A DNA stretch of 64,000 nucleotides from Mya arenaria (GCF_026914265.1 NC_069123.1:48740949-48804948), one strand, 5' to 3'. Counted from the stretch's first letter, positions 13,050 to 23,796 are shown. Notes: generated by a model not told the origin, from the sequence alone. Numbers and translations are program-made.

Positions 13050-14927
13050 AAACATGATCTGGGTGTAAACACTGGGTCTGACATGCAACTGGTTGTAAAA
13101 CTGGGTTAGGAATGGATCAGTGTGTAAACACTGGGTTAGATATGGATCTGGGTGTAAACAATGGGTTAGGTATGGATTTGGGTGCAAACACTGGGTAAGG
13201 TATGCATCTGGGTGTAAACTCTGGGTTATATATGGATCTGGGTGTAAACACTGGGTTAGATATGGATTTGGGTGTAAACACTGGGTTAGGTATGGATCTG
13301 GGTGCAAACACTGGGTAAGGTATGCATCTGGGTGTAAACACTTGGTTATATATGCATCTGTGTGTAAACACTGGGTTTGATATGGATCTGGGTGTAAACA
13401 CTGAGTAAGGTATGCATCTGGATGTTAACACTGCGTTTGATATGGATCTTGGTGTAAACACTGAGTAAGGTATGCATCTGGATGTTAACACTGGGTTTGA
13501 TATGGATCTGGGTGTAAACACTGAGTAAGGTATGCATCTGGGTGTAAACACTGGGTTTGATATGGATCTGGGTGTAAACACTTGTTTATATATGGATCCG
13601 GGAGTAAACACTGGGCGAGGTATGCATCTGGGGGTAAACACTGGGTTAGGTATGGATCTGGGTGTAAACACAAGATTGGATATGGATCTTGGTGTTTACA
13701 CTGGTTTAGATATGCATATGGGTGTAAACACTGGGTCAGATATGCATCTGGGTGTAAACACTGGGTTATATATGGATCTGAGTATAAACACTAGGTTATA
13801 TATGGATCTGGGTTTAAACACTGGGCTAGGTTGCATCTGGGTGTAAACACTGGGTTTGATATTGATCTAGGTGTTAACACTCGGTTAGTTGTGGATCTTG
13901 GTGTAAACACTGGGTCAGCTATGCATCTGGGTGTAAACACTGCGTTAGATATGGATCTGGGTGCAAACACTGGGTTAGGTATGCATCTGAGTGTAAACAC
14001 TGGGTTAGGTATGCATCTTGGTGTAAACACTGGGTTAGGTATGGATCTCGTTGTAAACACTTGGATAGGTATGGATCTGGGTGCAAACACTGGGTGACGT
14101 ATGCATCTGGGTGTTAACACTGGGTTAGGTATGGATCTCGTTGTAAACACTGGGATAGGTATGGATCTTGGTGTAAACACTTAGTCAGATTTGATATGCA
14201 TCTGGGTGTAAACACTGGGTTAGGTATGGATCTCGTTTTAAACACTGGGATAGGTGTGGATCTGGGTGTCAAAACTTGGTCAGATATGCATCTTGGTTTA
14301 AACCCTGGGTTAGGTATGGATCTGGGTGTTAACACTGGATAAGGTATGGATCGGGTGTTAACACTGGGTTAGGCATTGATCTGGGCGTAAACACTGGGTT
14401 AGGTATGGATCTGGTTGTAAACAATGGGTTAGGTATGGATCTGGGTGTAAACACTGGGTTAGGTATTGATCTGGGTGTAAACAATGGGTTAGGTATGGAT
14501 CTGAGTGTTAACACTGGGTAAGGTATGGATCTGGGTGTAGACAATGGGTTAGGTATGGATCTGGGTGTAAACACTGGGTTAGGTTTTGATCTGGGTGTAA
14601 ACACTGGGTTAGGTATGGATCTGGGTGTAAACACTGGGTTATGTATGGATCTGGGTGTAAACAATGGGTTAGGTATGGATCTGGGTGTAAACAATGGGTT
14701 AGGTATGGATCTGGGTGTAAACACTGGGTTAGGTATGGATCTGGGTGTAAACAATGGGTCAGGTATGGATCTGGGTGTAAGCAATGGGTTAGGCATTGAT
14801 CTGGGTGTAAACACTGGGTTATGCATGGATCTGGGCATAAACACTGGGTTAAGTATGGATGTCGGTGTAAACACTGGGTAAGGCATGGATCTTGGTGTAA
14901 ACACTGGGTTAGATATGGATCTGGGCC
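13050..14927. repeat. 30-bp minisatellite, about 62 copies
   Basis: The unit is approximately ggtatggatctgggtgtaaa plus cactgggtta, with point variation but almost constant length (a few single-base indels). The 14400-14925 part is the most homogeneous. Because 30 is divisible by three, frames stay open on both strands for up to about 190 codons; none looks like a real protein. It lies just beyond the 3' end of the MAP2K gene. Confidence 0.95.
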
Positions 14928-15199
14928 TATTTCATTAAACTGATTACTTTTCACAAAACATCTAACATCTTAGTTAAGATAGTTTACAAGTTGGCGATAG
15001 TGTAAGCAGTCTAGCTTAATTTTCAAAGAAGAAGAAGCGATGAAACAGCAACTAGGGTCTTGACTTGCATTTTGATTGATGCTTTACATGTGTACTTCCA
15101 CATATATCATTATATTGCCCTTTCATTCATCTTCTGTTTGAACACAATCATTTTGAAATAATTGCCGAGTTTTTCTTCGTCCATTTGAATAAGGTTGTT
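14928..15199. other. Unique AT-rich spacer
   Basis: No gene or repeat is recognised here. Confidence 0.4.
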
Positions 15200-16340
15200 A
15201 GTCCCACTTCTGTGGAAGACCCACTGTTCGCGTAGACAAATTGTTCTTGCCCTGTTCGTCTGTCCGTACGTCACATTCTGTTTTCGCTCAATAACTATAG
15301 AACATTGGACCCAGTAACTTCATACTTGGTTTGCAGGCTGGTCATGACCATTAGATGACTCCTCTCATGATTTTGAGATCAATAGATCAAAGGTCAAGGT
15401 CGCGATAAACGTTGATGCGAAAAAAAAAGGTATATCGCTCAATATATGAGGATCCTTTGGATTCAGGAATTTCATACTTGGTATGCCAGTTGGTCATGAT
15501 CAGTTGATGACTATTGATTTTGAGATCAGTAGGTCAAAGGACAAGGTCACGGAGACCTTCAGGTGAAAAACGATATATTGGCGGTGATCTTGAGCTGAAA
15601 AAAAAAATGGTATCCGCTCAATTGGTCGGGAAATTGATCAGTAAGCTAATGTTTCTTGTTAACACATACCCGACTTTTAATAAAGATTCTTGTGTCTTGT
15701 ATCTAATAACTACAGAACACTTGCATATGAACTTCATATTTGGTATGCCAGTCAGTCATGACAAGTAGATGACCCTTTTTATCTTGGGGGTCAGTAGGTC
15801 AAAGGTGTAGGCCGCGGTGACCTTTAGGTGAAAAACAGTACCGCCCAATAATTAAAGAACCTTGTACACAGGAACTTTATACTTTATATGGAAGTTGGTT
15901 TTGACTAGTTGATGACCCTTGATTTTGGGATCAACAGATTAAACGTCAAGGTCGCGGTGACCTTGAGATGAAATAACGGTTCCGCACATTAACTAAAGAA
16001 CGCTTGTATCGAGGAACTTCAAACTTGGTATGCCATGTCTTGTAGATGACCCTTATTGATTTTGAGGCCAGTAGGTCTAAGGTTAAGGTCGTGGTGACCT
16101 AGAAATGAGAAACTAGTTAGTCATGATTAGTTTATGATTTCTATTGATTTTGAGGTCAGTAGGTCAAGGTCACAGTAACCTTCAGGTGAAAAACGATTTG
16201 TTTGTCACCAGTCCGTGCTTCACGCTTCATTTCCGCTAAATAATCAAAGACTGCCTGAACCCAAAAACCTCATACTTGGACCAGGAACGCCCTACATGGT
16301 ATGCAGGTTGGTCATGACCAATAGATGACCCCTTTGTTGG
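15200..16340. repeat. Array of diverged ~150-180 bp bivalve repeat modules
   Basis: The motif order 'cttggtatgcca / ggtcatgac / tagatgacccct / gattttgagatcag / taggtcaaggtcac / gaccttcaggtgaaaaacg' recurs at least six times, each copy diverged. The same modules occur singly near 3.7, 26.3 and 27.4 kb. It has no coding potential. Confidence 0.75.
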
Positions 16341-16563
16341 TTCGTTTCCAGTCAAAAAGTACAAATTTCAGGTCTATCATTGATTATTACTCATCTACGA
16401 CCACACAATGGGGAAGACAACGGCTTTTTCAAGAAAGCAATTTAGTTGTTATTGTTGTCAGCATCTTCATTCAAGAAATTAATTGTAACAATAATTAAAA
16501 GTGGTTGCATTGAATGTGCAACATGAATGTAAACATTTCTGATGTAAATTATAAGATACAAAA

Positions 16564-16625
16564 CACACACACACACCCACACACGCGCGCACACACGCAC
16601 GCACACGCACACACACACACACACA
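16564..16625. repeat. (AC)n microsatellite
   Basis: An interrupted CA/CG dinucleotide tract. It lies about 35 bp beyond the distal end of the SECIS candidate, in the presumed 3' UTR or downstream flank of the minus-strand selenoprotein gene. Confidence 0.95.
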
Positions 16626-16658
16626 GGTTAAATTCATTTGATAAACCCCTCTTGCTAG

Positions 16659-16721
16659 TATACAGCAATCATCAATGACTGTTCTTTCACATTTTAAACA
16701 ATCACGTCATAGTTCTGTATA
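16659..16721 (-). promoter_or_regulatory. SECIS element candidate of selenoprotein gene A
   Basis: Read on the minus strand: helix I TATACAG/CTGTATA (7 bp), a small internal loop, core ATGA on the 5' side and TGAT on the 3' side, helix II GTGATTGTTT/GAACAGTCAT (10 pairs, three of them G-U), and an apical loop AAAATGTGAAA. Twelve nucleotides separate ATGA and the apical AAAA, counting the unpaired C and the helix strand. These are the canonical eukaryotic SECIS features (AUGA / AA / UGAU). It lies 423 nt past the stop codon of gene A, where a SECIS must lie to recode its UGA. Confidence 0.75.
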
Positions 16722-17143
16722 ATGCTAAATGGGTGGAAGTCTTCCACTCAACGCCAAGCTTTAACGTCACATGAAACAGATTAATTCCCAAAGTTGTTTC
16801 TAATTTGAAGTCATCATGTTATTTCTTAACTCGTCTGTTTTTCAAAAAGTCGAGGTTTTGTCATGTCAGACCTCGGTGTCGTCGTCGTTGGAAGCAATGT
16901 TGTCATTTCGACCAAATCTAACAAAAACACGTCCAAAATATTCGCAATGAACTCAGTACGTGTACACATTCTAGCAGTGACACGAATCACTCGCGAAACA
17001 GTGACCATATCTCATCCAGTTTTGTCCTTTTGTCTATTTTTGTTTAATGATCGATTTTGTGATGGTGGTTCTGAGGGTGTTTGTAAAGCCGAGCATTGAG
17101 TGGAGACCTGATGAGAGCGGTCTCTTGGACATCGGAGATCATT

Positions 17144-17855
17144 TTACTTGTTGGCAGGAAGTTTCCTTGAGCAGGCAGCCAGCGCCTCGTTGATCGCCGC
17201 CTTCTTATCGGCCGCTGAAATATACAATCATCGTCGCATTTTGTCGTTGTAAACACGATGTTTAAGGGTACACGGTGTCCCTGACTTTTATGAAACTATT
17301 TAATAGTTTTGTTGTGGCTCTGTATCATGGCATTCAGTAAACATTTAAAAACCTTTTAAACGGATAATAAAGATACTTTAACATAGTTGAAAGGTGTATC
17401 TTCCGTTTACAATAAATGCAGTTTACTAGTAATACAAGGGGATCCGGGAAGTTTTCGCATAGAAAGCTTGGATGAATTAACTACAACTCGTACCATCCAT
17501 GAAACGATCAAAGCTACCGGACCAGAGGCGCTCCCTTCCGGCGAAAATGTCGCAAGCGTCCCTCCTGCCCACCTTGACTGTCGACACTACGTAACCAGCG
17601 TCAGCCAGCGCACCTAAAACGACACAACCAAGTGTTGGAACGAGCAACATGTCCATACGTTCACGTCACATAATACACAGGCAACAGCTCAGCAAATTTA
17701 CCATCGCAATTTTGATATAGGAATCGCTGGAAATATTTCGTAATAACGCGGCAAGAGAACTACTTACGGATGAGCGGTTGGAGCGACGTCTCCGAGTACA
17801 AAAGCTTTATTCATCCTATCTCGTACGGCCCGAAACGCACCTGGACCTTTACCAT
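17144..17855 (-). CDS. Small selenoprotein A, Rdx/SelW-like layout (UGA at codon 15)
   Basis: Coding exons are 17855-17768, 17613-17518 and 17214-17144; joins are in frame and give 84 residues if TGA (17813-17811) is read as Sec. The protein runs MVKVQVRFGPYEIG-U, then IKLLYSETSLQPLIRALADA, a strand with VGRRDACDIFAGRERLWS, and a helix ending AALAACSRKLPANK-like (exact tail EALAACSRKLPANK). Strand-U-helix-strand-helix and the length recall the SelW/Rdx redoxin family, but the usual Cys three residues before Sec is absent; conserved cysteines lie at DAC and AAC. The ATG is taken because the paralogue at 20.7 kb has its start at the same place, giving an identical 88-nt first coding segment. 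A SECIS candidate lies downstream at 16659-16721. The family link is weak; a pseudogene with an old stop is the alternative. Confidence 0.7.
17260..17380. repeat. Possible dispersed repeat fragment in intron
   Basis: The plus-strand sequence ggtacacggtgtccct is an inverted match to the 'aagggactgtacaccaga' module at 3508 and 4530. It lies in the last intron of selenoprotein gene A. Confidence 0.3.
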
Positions 17856-17929
17856 CGCGGAAATAGGCTGAAGTATTATCAACAGACTAATATAATGTAG
17901 TTTATATTTTACATCTATGGTGGCACATC

Positions 17930-18471
17930 ACTGCCATAAGAAAACCTGATAACATTCTCGGATTACTGCGTGGTAACCATTTAATTTTCGCGATCATTAT
18001 CTAGTTAATATTCGCGCAACGTTTTCAGCAATATAAATTTCATAATTTGAAAAAAACAAGCTTCAAATTTCACAGAACTGCCACCTATTACCTTTTCATG
18101 CTGTACAACACTAACAGGTTATTTAGTTGTGGTTTGCGAGTTCCACTTAGAAAGTGACATAATAACTTGTTAAGATTCAGTACAGATATATCTAGATAAT
18201 TATCGCGAAATTTGCTAACGTTATCAGGTTATTTTACAGCAGTGATATACAACCATAAGATAACCTGTTAGTGTTGTACAACTTGAAAAGGTATACAGGT
18301 GGCAGTACTGGGCACTTTTAATACAGATTTTAGTCGTTTGTATTTATCTCACCGAAAAAGTTTCACAAATATAATTATAATACAAACTAGATAAGTCGAT
18401 AATTATCGTGAAAGTTAAATGGTTAACACGAAACATTTCGCGAATGTTATCGGGTTATCTTACGGCAGCAG
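17930..18471. mobile_element. Nested palindromic foldback element
   Basis: The outer arms start ctgccataagaaaacctgat and mirror the right end (ctgccgtaagataacccgat when inverted), continuing into ataacattc. An inner pair, 18078-18122 and 18259-18304, is complementary over about 45 bp (ataacctgttagtgttgtac). The single strand could fold into a two-tier hairpin. It has no coding capacity and lies just upstream of selenoprotein gene A, probably in a 5' intron or promoter. Confidence 0.7.
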
Positions 18472-19557
18472 TATGCAACCATAAATATTAATATAATTAT
18501 ATGCACAAATACACATGAATTCGCTGACCATATATCATTATTCCTGCCACAGCTAGCTTCAACCAAAGTATTGTACATAAGGAGCTGCAGCATGGAAATA
18601 CGTTGATATTAATGATATTTATTATAACTAATTATTAAGCCAAAACAATATTAAATAATAATGAATAAAAATATATAAATAATAAACCACCTATATCACC
18701 TTTCCTATAAGTTCCACAGTACTGGTTCAATACTTTATCGGTATCACATGTGTCTTCTTCCACATACGCAAGAATAATAAACTGAGAGACATGCAATGAG
18801 ACTATTTAAAAATAATATCAGGACCGTACTGAAAACTGACCCACATCAACAGTGATCTTAGACACTCTATTGGAAATCTATTGTACCATGGTACGTTTTG
18901 TACTGACAGCGGCAAATCATACTGAAATTTAACCCAACAAAATAAACAAAAATGCCTCAAATCGATCTTTCATTTATAAATCAAAACACGACGGCACTGG
19001 GAGACTGCAACTGTTCACAGGTATTCTGTTTTCTCCTTTGCTGCATGAGGTTTGATGCTTATTACTTTGTTTTTATTTATTATTATCGAATGGTCAAAGG
19101 CGTGTCCTATCTCTGCCCTGTGGAACGCGGTATTCAAACTCGCGTTTATATTTGTAAACGCCAAAGGTCAGTGCACATTCAACCATATCAAAATGGACAC
19201 GGCTTGGTTTTGCAGTTTCCTATCATACCTGCTAATTATTTGGTACATAGAATTCAGAATTAAGATATGTTTGAAATGTATTCGGCAAGGTACATGATGG
19301 TCATTTTTAATATGGTATCACTGCCCCCCCCCCCCCCGGCGACCGTGGAATCCAACCAGAGACACGTTCTCTCCAAAAGAACGCCAGATTCGGTACTGTT
19401 TTTTTTATTTACTAAGACGGGCTCCGACACACATTGTGGAGCATATTACAAGAAATAAATGTTGTATATTTTATTGAACAAAATGTGCATGCGATGTTTC
19501 AAGAAGAAAATGCTTAAACATCTCTTATGATGTATATTTACAAAAATAGTCGATATT
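18472..19557. other. AT-rich spacer between the two selenoprotein genes
   Basis: No convincing exon is present. A poly-C run lies at 19323-19337. A short minus-strand open stretch near 18.70-18.79 kb was considered as an exon and rejected. Confidence 0.4.
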
Positions 19558-19627
19558 TGATAAGACAACAGAGATCCACATCTGTCTTTTTTATTTTCAG
19601 ACCGATGCTTCATAGACTTATCTTATC
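19558..19627 (-). promoter_or_regulatory. SECIS-like hairpin of selenoprotein gene B
   Basis: Minus strand: GATAAG/CTTATC can form helix I, followed by ATGA, helix II CATCGGTCT/AGACAGATG (one internal mismatch), apical AAAATAAAA, and GGAT opposite ATGA. ATGA-to-AAAA spacing is 12 nt, as in canonical SECIS. The loop between helix I and the core is lopsided (3 against about 9 nt) and the 3' core reads GGAT rather than TGAT, so it is weaker than the element of gene A, though the two resemble each other in sequence. It lies 314 nt past the stop of gene B. Confidence 0.45.
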
Positions 19628-19940
19628 GTTACATGACTAAGGTATTTTACAATAAATGTACGAATTCCTCTTAAAACTGTCAGGATTGTTTAGATTTAAT
19701 TAATTTCAGATCGATGCCGAAGGTCAATTGTTTTCTTTTTAATAAAAAAACTTAAATAGAACTACGAATATCTCAAGGTGTGTGCTGTGAAATAAATAAT
19801 ATTATTTTTTCATAATTCCCTCAGTTAAAGTACCAAATGCAAAATAAAAATCTTTACTGTCACATTTTAAAGCATCTTAATTCCAAAACAATCAAAGAAG
19901 AAGGAAACATGTATGTATGGTGTGCCGGTGCTGCATGATG

Positions 19941-20779
19941 CTACTGTTTGCCGCCAGTCTTAGCGCGATTTATACAGGCGGCCACGGCGTCCTCTATGAG
20001 TGCGGACTTGCTTACAGCCGCTGAAAAATATAATGATCACGTGCATTTCAAAGCATATTATATATTGATCGAGTTGACATAGATGGTTAACTATAATAAT
20101 TACAACTGAAAATATTTCAGATTAAAATGCATAAGTGCTTTCCTCTGATTTTGTTTTAATTGTTGTTTTTGAAGATTGTTTTCGTTTTGTTTTTTGTTGT
20201 TGCTGTTGTTGTTGTTGTTGCTGTTGTTAGCCCGTGTAATCTTCAGCCTCACAAGACATGGCTTTAAACGTAACTGGCGAATCAAGACAAAATCACATCT
20301 TACCATTAAGGAGCTGAGTAATGTTGCAGGCCCAGACACGCTGATTTCCGGCGTAGATCTCGCACGCATCCCGCCGCCCTACTCGGACCGGAACTACCAC
20401 GAACCCCGCTCCCGATAGCGAATCTAGGTTATCAAACATGGTTAGCATTTTTAGCTTGTATCGCGAACATGTTTTGAGACTGATTTTAGACTAAGTGCTG
20501 AACACTTTAATCAATGTTGAAAATGATGCCATTTGTAACAGGCTTTTGATAAGTTGCGTAAAATGCAAGACATCAGTAAACAATGTAGTTTGTAAATCGA
20601 AAAACGACAGCATGATCCATATTGCGGTATTGCCACTAATTAGAACATAACCATCAACCAAAACCCTTTAATGTACATGTATGTTACTTACGAACAAGTG
20701 GGGCAATGGGTCCGTCCGAGTGGTAAACCCCGTTTCATCTTTGGTAGGGCCCGTACCGTACGTGTAGTTTTCCAGGCAT
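19941..20779 (-). CDS. Small selenoprotein B, paralogue of A (UGA at codon 15)
   Basis: Coding exons are 20779-20692, 20423-20304 and 20020-19941, giving 95 residues with TGA at 20737-20735 read as Sec. The protein begins MPGKLHVRYGPYQR-U, then NGVYHSDGPIAPLVHSLSGA, VVVPVRVGRRDACEIYAGNQ, RVW, a short insert ACNITQLLN absent from A, and a helix with SALIEDAVAACINR. Exon phases and the position of the UGA are identical to gene A; residues V-R-[FY]-G-P-Y before it and S-[DE], P-L-[VI], A-G-[FY]-V-V and VGRRDAC[DE]I after it are shared. Nucleotide divergence is high while the frame is kept on both sides of the UGA, which argues for selection on a full-length product. The last donor (ATGGTAAG) is strong. 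A SECIS-like hairpin follows at 19558-19627. Confidence 0.65.
20183..20229. repeat. (TTG/CTG)n microsatellite
   Basis: An interrupted trinucleotide tract in the second intron of selenoprotein gene B. Confidence 0.9.
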
Positions 20780-20799
20780 CGTCAGACCGGGCAGGCCAC

Positions 20800-21685
20800 T
20801 CTGGTTGAGAGCTATAGACAGTTCGACGTGAAAGTACCCATCATGTTAATAATATTAACCAAACTAAATGAATTCTTTTTCATGACCTCATACATCATTT
20901 CACAGAATTCATTATTTGTTTTCATCGAAGTACCTGCAGCAACACAGAGGGTTAGAAATCTCTGCTAACTATAACCATCTAGTTGTTTGGGAAAATGATT
21001 TACTTCGGAGTAACCTTAACACATCAAAAACGAATCTTTGATACTTGTATCCCTAATGACACATAGTTCATATGATTTTTTTCTGGTAATTTATCATCAG
21101 CTGATTCAGCTCAAAGCAAATACACAGTAGCTTATTACTGATGTAACAATCTGTATCCCAACCAGGTCTGTGGGAATGCTAAACGTAAGACACCTACGCA
21201 TTTTTATAATCATAATATTTGAACTCGGCTTTGATGTAAGCATTTGAAAATGTTATGAAGACCTGGATATAATACTCGTAGGGTACTTGTTTATAATTCA
21301 TAAATACTATTACATGTACATGGTAGTAAATGTGTTAATTATTCATTACCTAATATCAACAATGTATGTACAAATGTATTTGTAAACACTAATGTTAACA
21401 ATATGATAGTAAACAAAACAATACCTTGAAACTATTTATAAATCCAAAGAGAGAAAAACATATAGGAAGATATCTACGACTGTGTTCCAACGAAATGTTC
21501 GGTTGTAAAGATATTGATTTTGAAAATCAATCAGTCCGATATACAGTTTTACTCTGTGTACATACAGTTTTCAGATTTGACCGTCTCCTTTAATGTACGA
21601 TTTTTTTTACTAAGCTGATTTAAATTATATTTATCACATATTTATCATATAATAAAAGATGTGCAGATGGAATGAGAAGCAATAT
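20800..21685. other. AT-rich non-coding stretch upstream of selenoprotein gene B
   Basis: Exon 1 of gene B follows a CTATAG acceptor at about 20813, so 5' UTR exons should lie in or beyond this stretch. None was recognised. Confidence 0.4.
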
Positions 21686-21689
21686 TTAA

Positions 21690-21964
21690 AGCTGCACTCT
21701 CACAGATGGAACGTTTTGACAATTTTTTATTTTTTTATTTTTGTCTTGGAACGTGCCAGTTTTTGCGAAAATTCATGGAAACCAGTGATATAAGACTGCT
21801 GACAAAAAATAGACCCCAGATTTTTATATTTAAGTTAAAAAATTGATGTTTTATGAATTTTTCTTAAACCGTTAGTAACGGTTTGCAGATATTTACGCAA
21901 ACATTTGGTTTTTAAGACAAAAAATAAAGAAGTTGTAAAAAAGTATATCTGTGAGGGTGCAGTT
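21690..21964. mobile_element. MITE with CTGCACYCTCACAGAT ends at TTAA
   Basis: The left end agctgcactctcacagat and the right end inverted (aactgcaccctcacagat) agree at 16 of 18 positions. Both ends abut TTAA (21686-21689 and 21965-21968), the target site of piggyBac-type elements. The interior contains 'accgttagtaacggt' and other self-complementary segments. It is 275 bp and non-coding. I recall close relatives as abundant in bivalves; the superfamily is inferred from TTAA only. Confidence 0.7.
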
Positions 21965-21968
21965 TTAA

Positions 21969-22680
21969 GAATAGTGCAGCATATAATAAGGAAATAATAA
22001 AAAAAATGAAATTTAGTATTAATATCCGTACGTATTTGAAATCAGAGCAAAATGCCCTGTTCAAAAGTTAAATACTAATTCAACATTTAACATTATGACG
22101 GCACTGGCTTTTATAAACATAACTTGCTTATTTATACGTATGGTGGCTTAATTTAGATGTCAAATAAATGACCGGTACAGAAAGAGATGTCCTTTCGAAA
22201 ATGTTTCCTTAATGTAGACCTCTTCCGTCACTTCCATTTAGTATGGCACTACATTAGCAGAGCTATTAATTGCGGTACAAATAAACACGTGGGGTCAGGA
22301 TGGTTTGTCATCTGTATTCCATTTTTATCGCGATGTGTTCTTTGGTTGTTATGGAACTCAAGTTTTCATTAAACACTGGGAAATAATCAAGATTTAACTC
22401 ATTAGCGAGAAATATAGGAACAAGAAATGGGTGAACAAAACAATGTTAAATGTTTGACTATAAAGTCATAATTCCAGTCCTGCATGGGCTTTGTAAAAGA
22501 ATGGGTTGATTGTTTAGCATCAACACTTATATATGGATAATGTGCAATTCACAAATTATACCACATTACTAGTATTCGCCAGAGAGGAAATCCTTAGAAT
22601 AACTTAGATGTGTAGGAGTTCATTTTATAGATATTAAATAAAACATTAATTTTATAAGGGACAGCAACACAATATGAGCA
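21969..22680. other. Upstream region of GPCR 1
   Basis: No exon recognised. An in-frame TGA lies two codons before the GPCR start, so the receptor frame does not extend upstream without splicing. Confidence 0.4.
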
Positions 22681-23589
22681 ATGGATTCGGAAACATATCA
22701 TCTCATCTGGCACATCGCGTACATTGCCATCATGATCCCGATCGTAATCGGCAACGGGTTGATTCTGATCAGCATCGCTCGGTTTCCACGCCTGAGGACA
22801 AACATGCATCTGCTGATCGGGAACCTGGCCGTGTCGGACCTGATCGTGGGCGCCCTTCTAATCCCTTACAGCTTAATCACCAGGGAGTACGTTAACCGGA
22901 ACATGTACATCTGCTTCGGGAAGCTCTGTCTGTTTGTTTTCAGTCTTGGGTCCTCCTGCTACAACCTTATGCTCATATCCCTAGAGCGGTTCGTCTCCAT
23001 CACGTTTCCCTTACACTGTAAGACTTACATGACGTTGCCGCGGTTGGGTGCATTGATTGCGTTCGGGTGGGCGATAACGTTGTTTAACGGAACGTTACCA
23101 ATGTACGGCTGGCATATATACAGTGAAAACAACACACAGTGCGTCAGTGACACCTTGTGGACTCAGGCATACAAACACATGGTTAACTGGGAACTAATTG
23201 TATCGTTACTTATAAATTTCGCGTTGTATTCTATGGTTGCTAGGATAGCGCTTAGGAAGGCCTGCGATCGGACACAGATCAAAGCGGGACTGACCGTCCA
23301 CGCAAAATATGACCGTGACGTTCACCAGATATTGACGCTTGTCATAGTTCTTGGTTTGTTTGCCATTTGCTGGCTGCCGTACGCAGCTGTTGTCGTCATT
23401 GTGACGTTCCATGAGACGCCGACGTGGCAGTACGTCAGACGGTGTACGTTAATTCCAGGTATCATCAATTCCGCTGTGAACTGGGTAGTATATGGATTTC
23501 GAAATGAAGATTTTAGAAAAGCGTTTAAATCAATACTGTCGTTCAAAAGAAACTCAGAAACATCAGTTTCGTCCAGCCAGACGGCATAA
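22681..23589 (+). CDS. Class A (rhodopsin-like) GPCR 1, orphan, adenosine-receptor-like
   Basis: A single-exon seven-transmembrane receptor of 302 residues at the plasma membrane. Landmarks are TM1 with GNGLILIS, TM2 LAVSDLIVG, Cys in CFGKLC for the extracellular disulfide, TM3 end ERF in place of DRY, a TM4 exit reading LPMYGW (adenosine receptors read TPMLGW), TM6 FAICWLPYAA, TM7 NWVVY in place of NPxxY, and helix 8 RNEDFRKAF. The N terminus is only about 9 residues; an in-frame TGA just upstream supports this start unless an extra exon exists. NNT in loop 2 is a glycosylation site. A poly(A) signal AATAAA is at 23764-23769. The ligand cannot be told. It is a paralogue of the convergent receptor at 23797-24909. 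Confidence 0.9.
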   Translation: MDSETYHLIWHIAYIAIMIPIVIGNGLILISIARFPRLRTNMHLLIGNLAVSDLIVGALLIPYSLITREYVNRNMYICFGKLCLFVFSLGSSCYNLMLISLERFVSITFPLHCKTYMTLPRLGALIAFGWAITLFNGTLPMYGWHIYSENNTQCVSDTLWTQAYKHMVNWELIVSLLINFALYSMVARIALRKACDRTQIKAGLTVHAKYDRDVHQILTLVIVLGLFAICWLPYAAVVVIVTFHETPTWQYVRRCTLIPGIINSAVNWVVYGFRNEDFRKAFKSILSFKRNSETSVSSSQTA

Positions 23590-23796
23590 ATTTCCATCTG
23601 TCAGTCTTGAGGATTTCATTGCTGCGTGCATGCTGGAATGTAGCTTATGCATGTTGTAGCTTGGTTTTAGTTGTACTTTTATTTGAATTCTGTTTGTGTT
23701 TACAATACTGTAATGATAATGTCTAGTATCTAAGATAAATTATTAATACATTGTAGCTGTAAAAATAAATGTGTTGTTGTCAGCATGTCGATACGT

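Noticed and set aside
12999-14954. Overlapping frames of 100-190 codons on both strands
   Set aside because: They are translations of a 30-bp repeat whose length is a multiple of three.
17768-17867. Alternative stop-free frame of this exon (YFRDGKGPGAFRAVRD...)
   Set aside because: It does not join the next exon in frame and has no counterpart in the paralogue; the frame with TGA aligns with gene B over its whole length.
18697-18787. Possible upstream exon encoding a Cys-containing stretch
   Set aside because: Weak donor, no homologue near gene B, and both paralogues have a well-placed ATG in the next exon.
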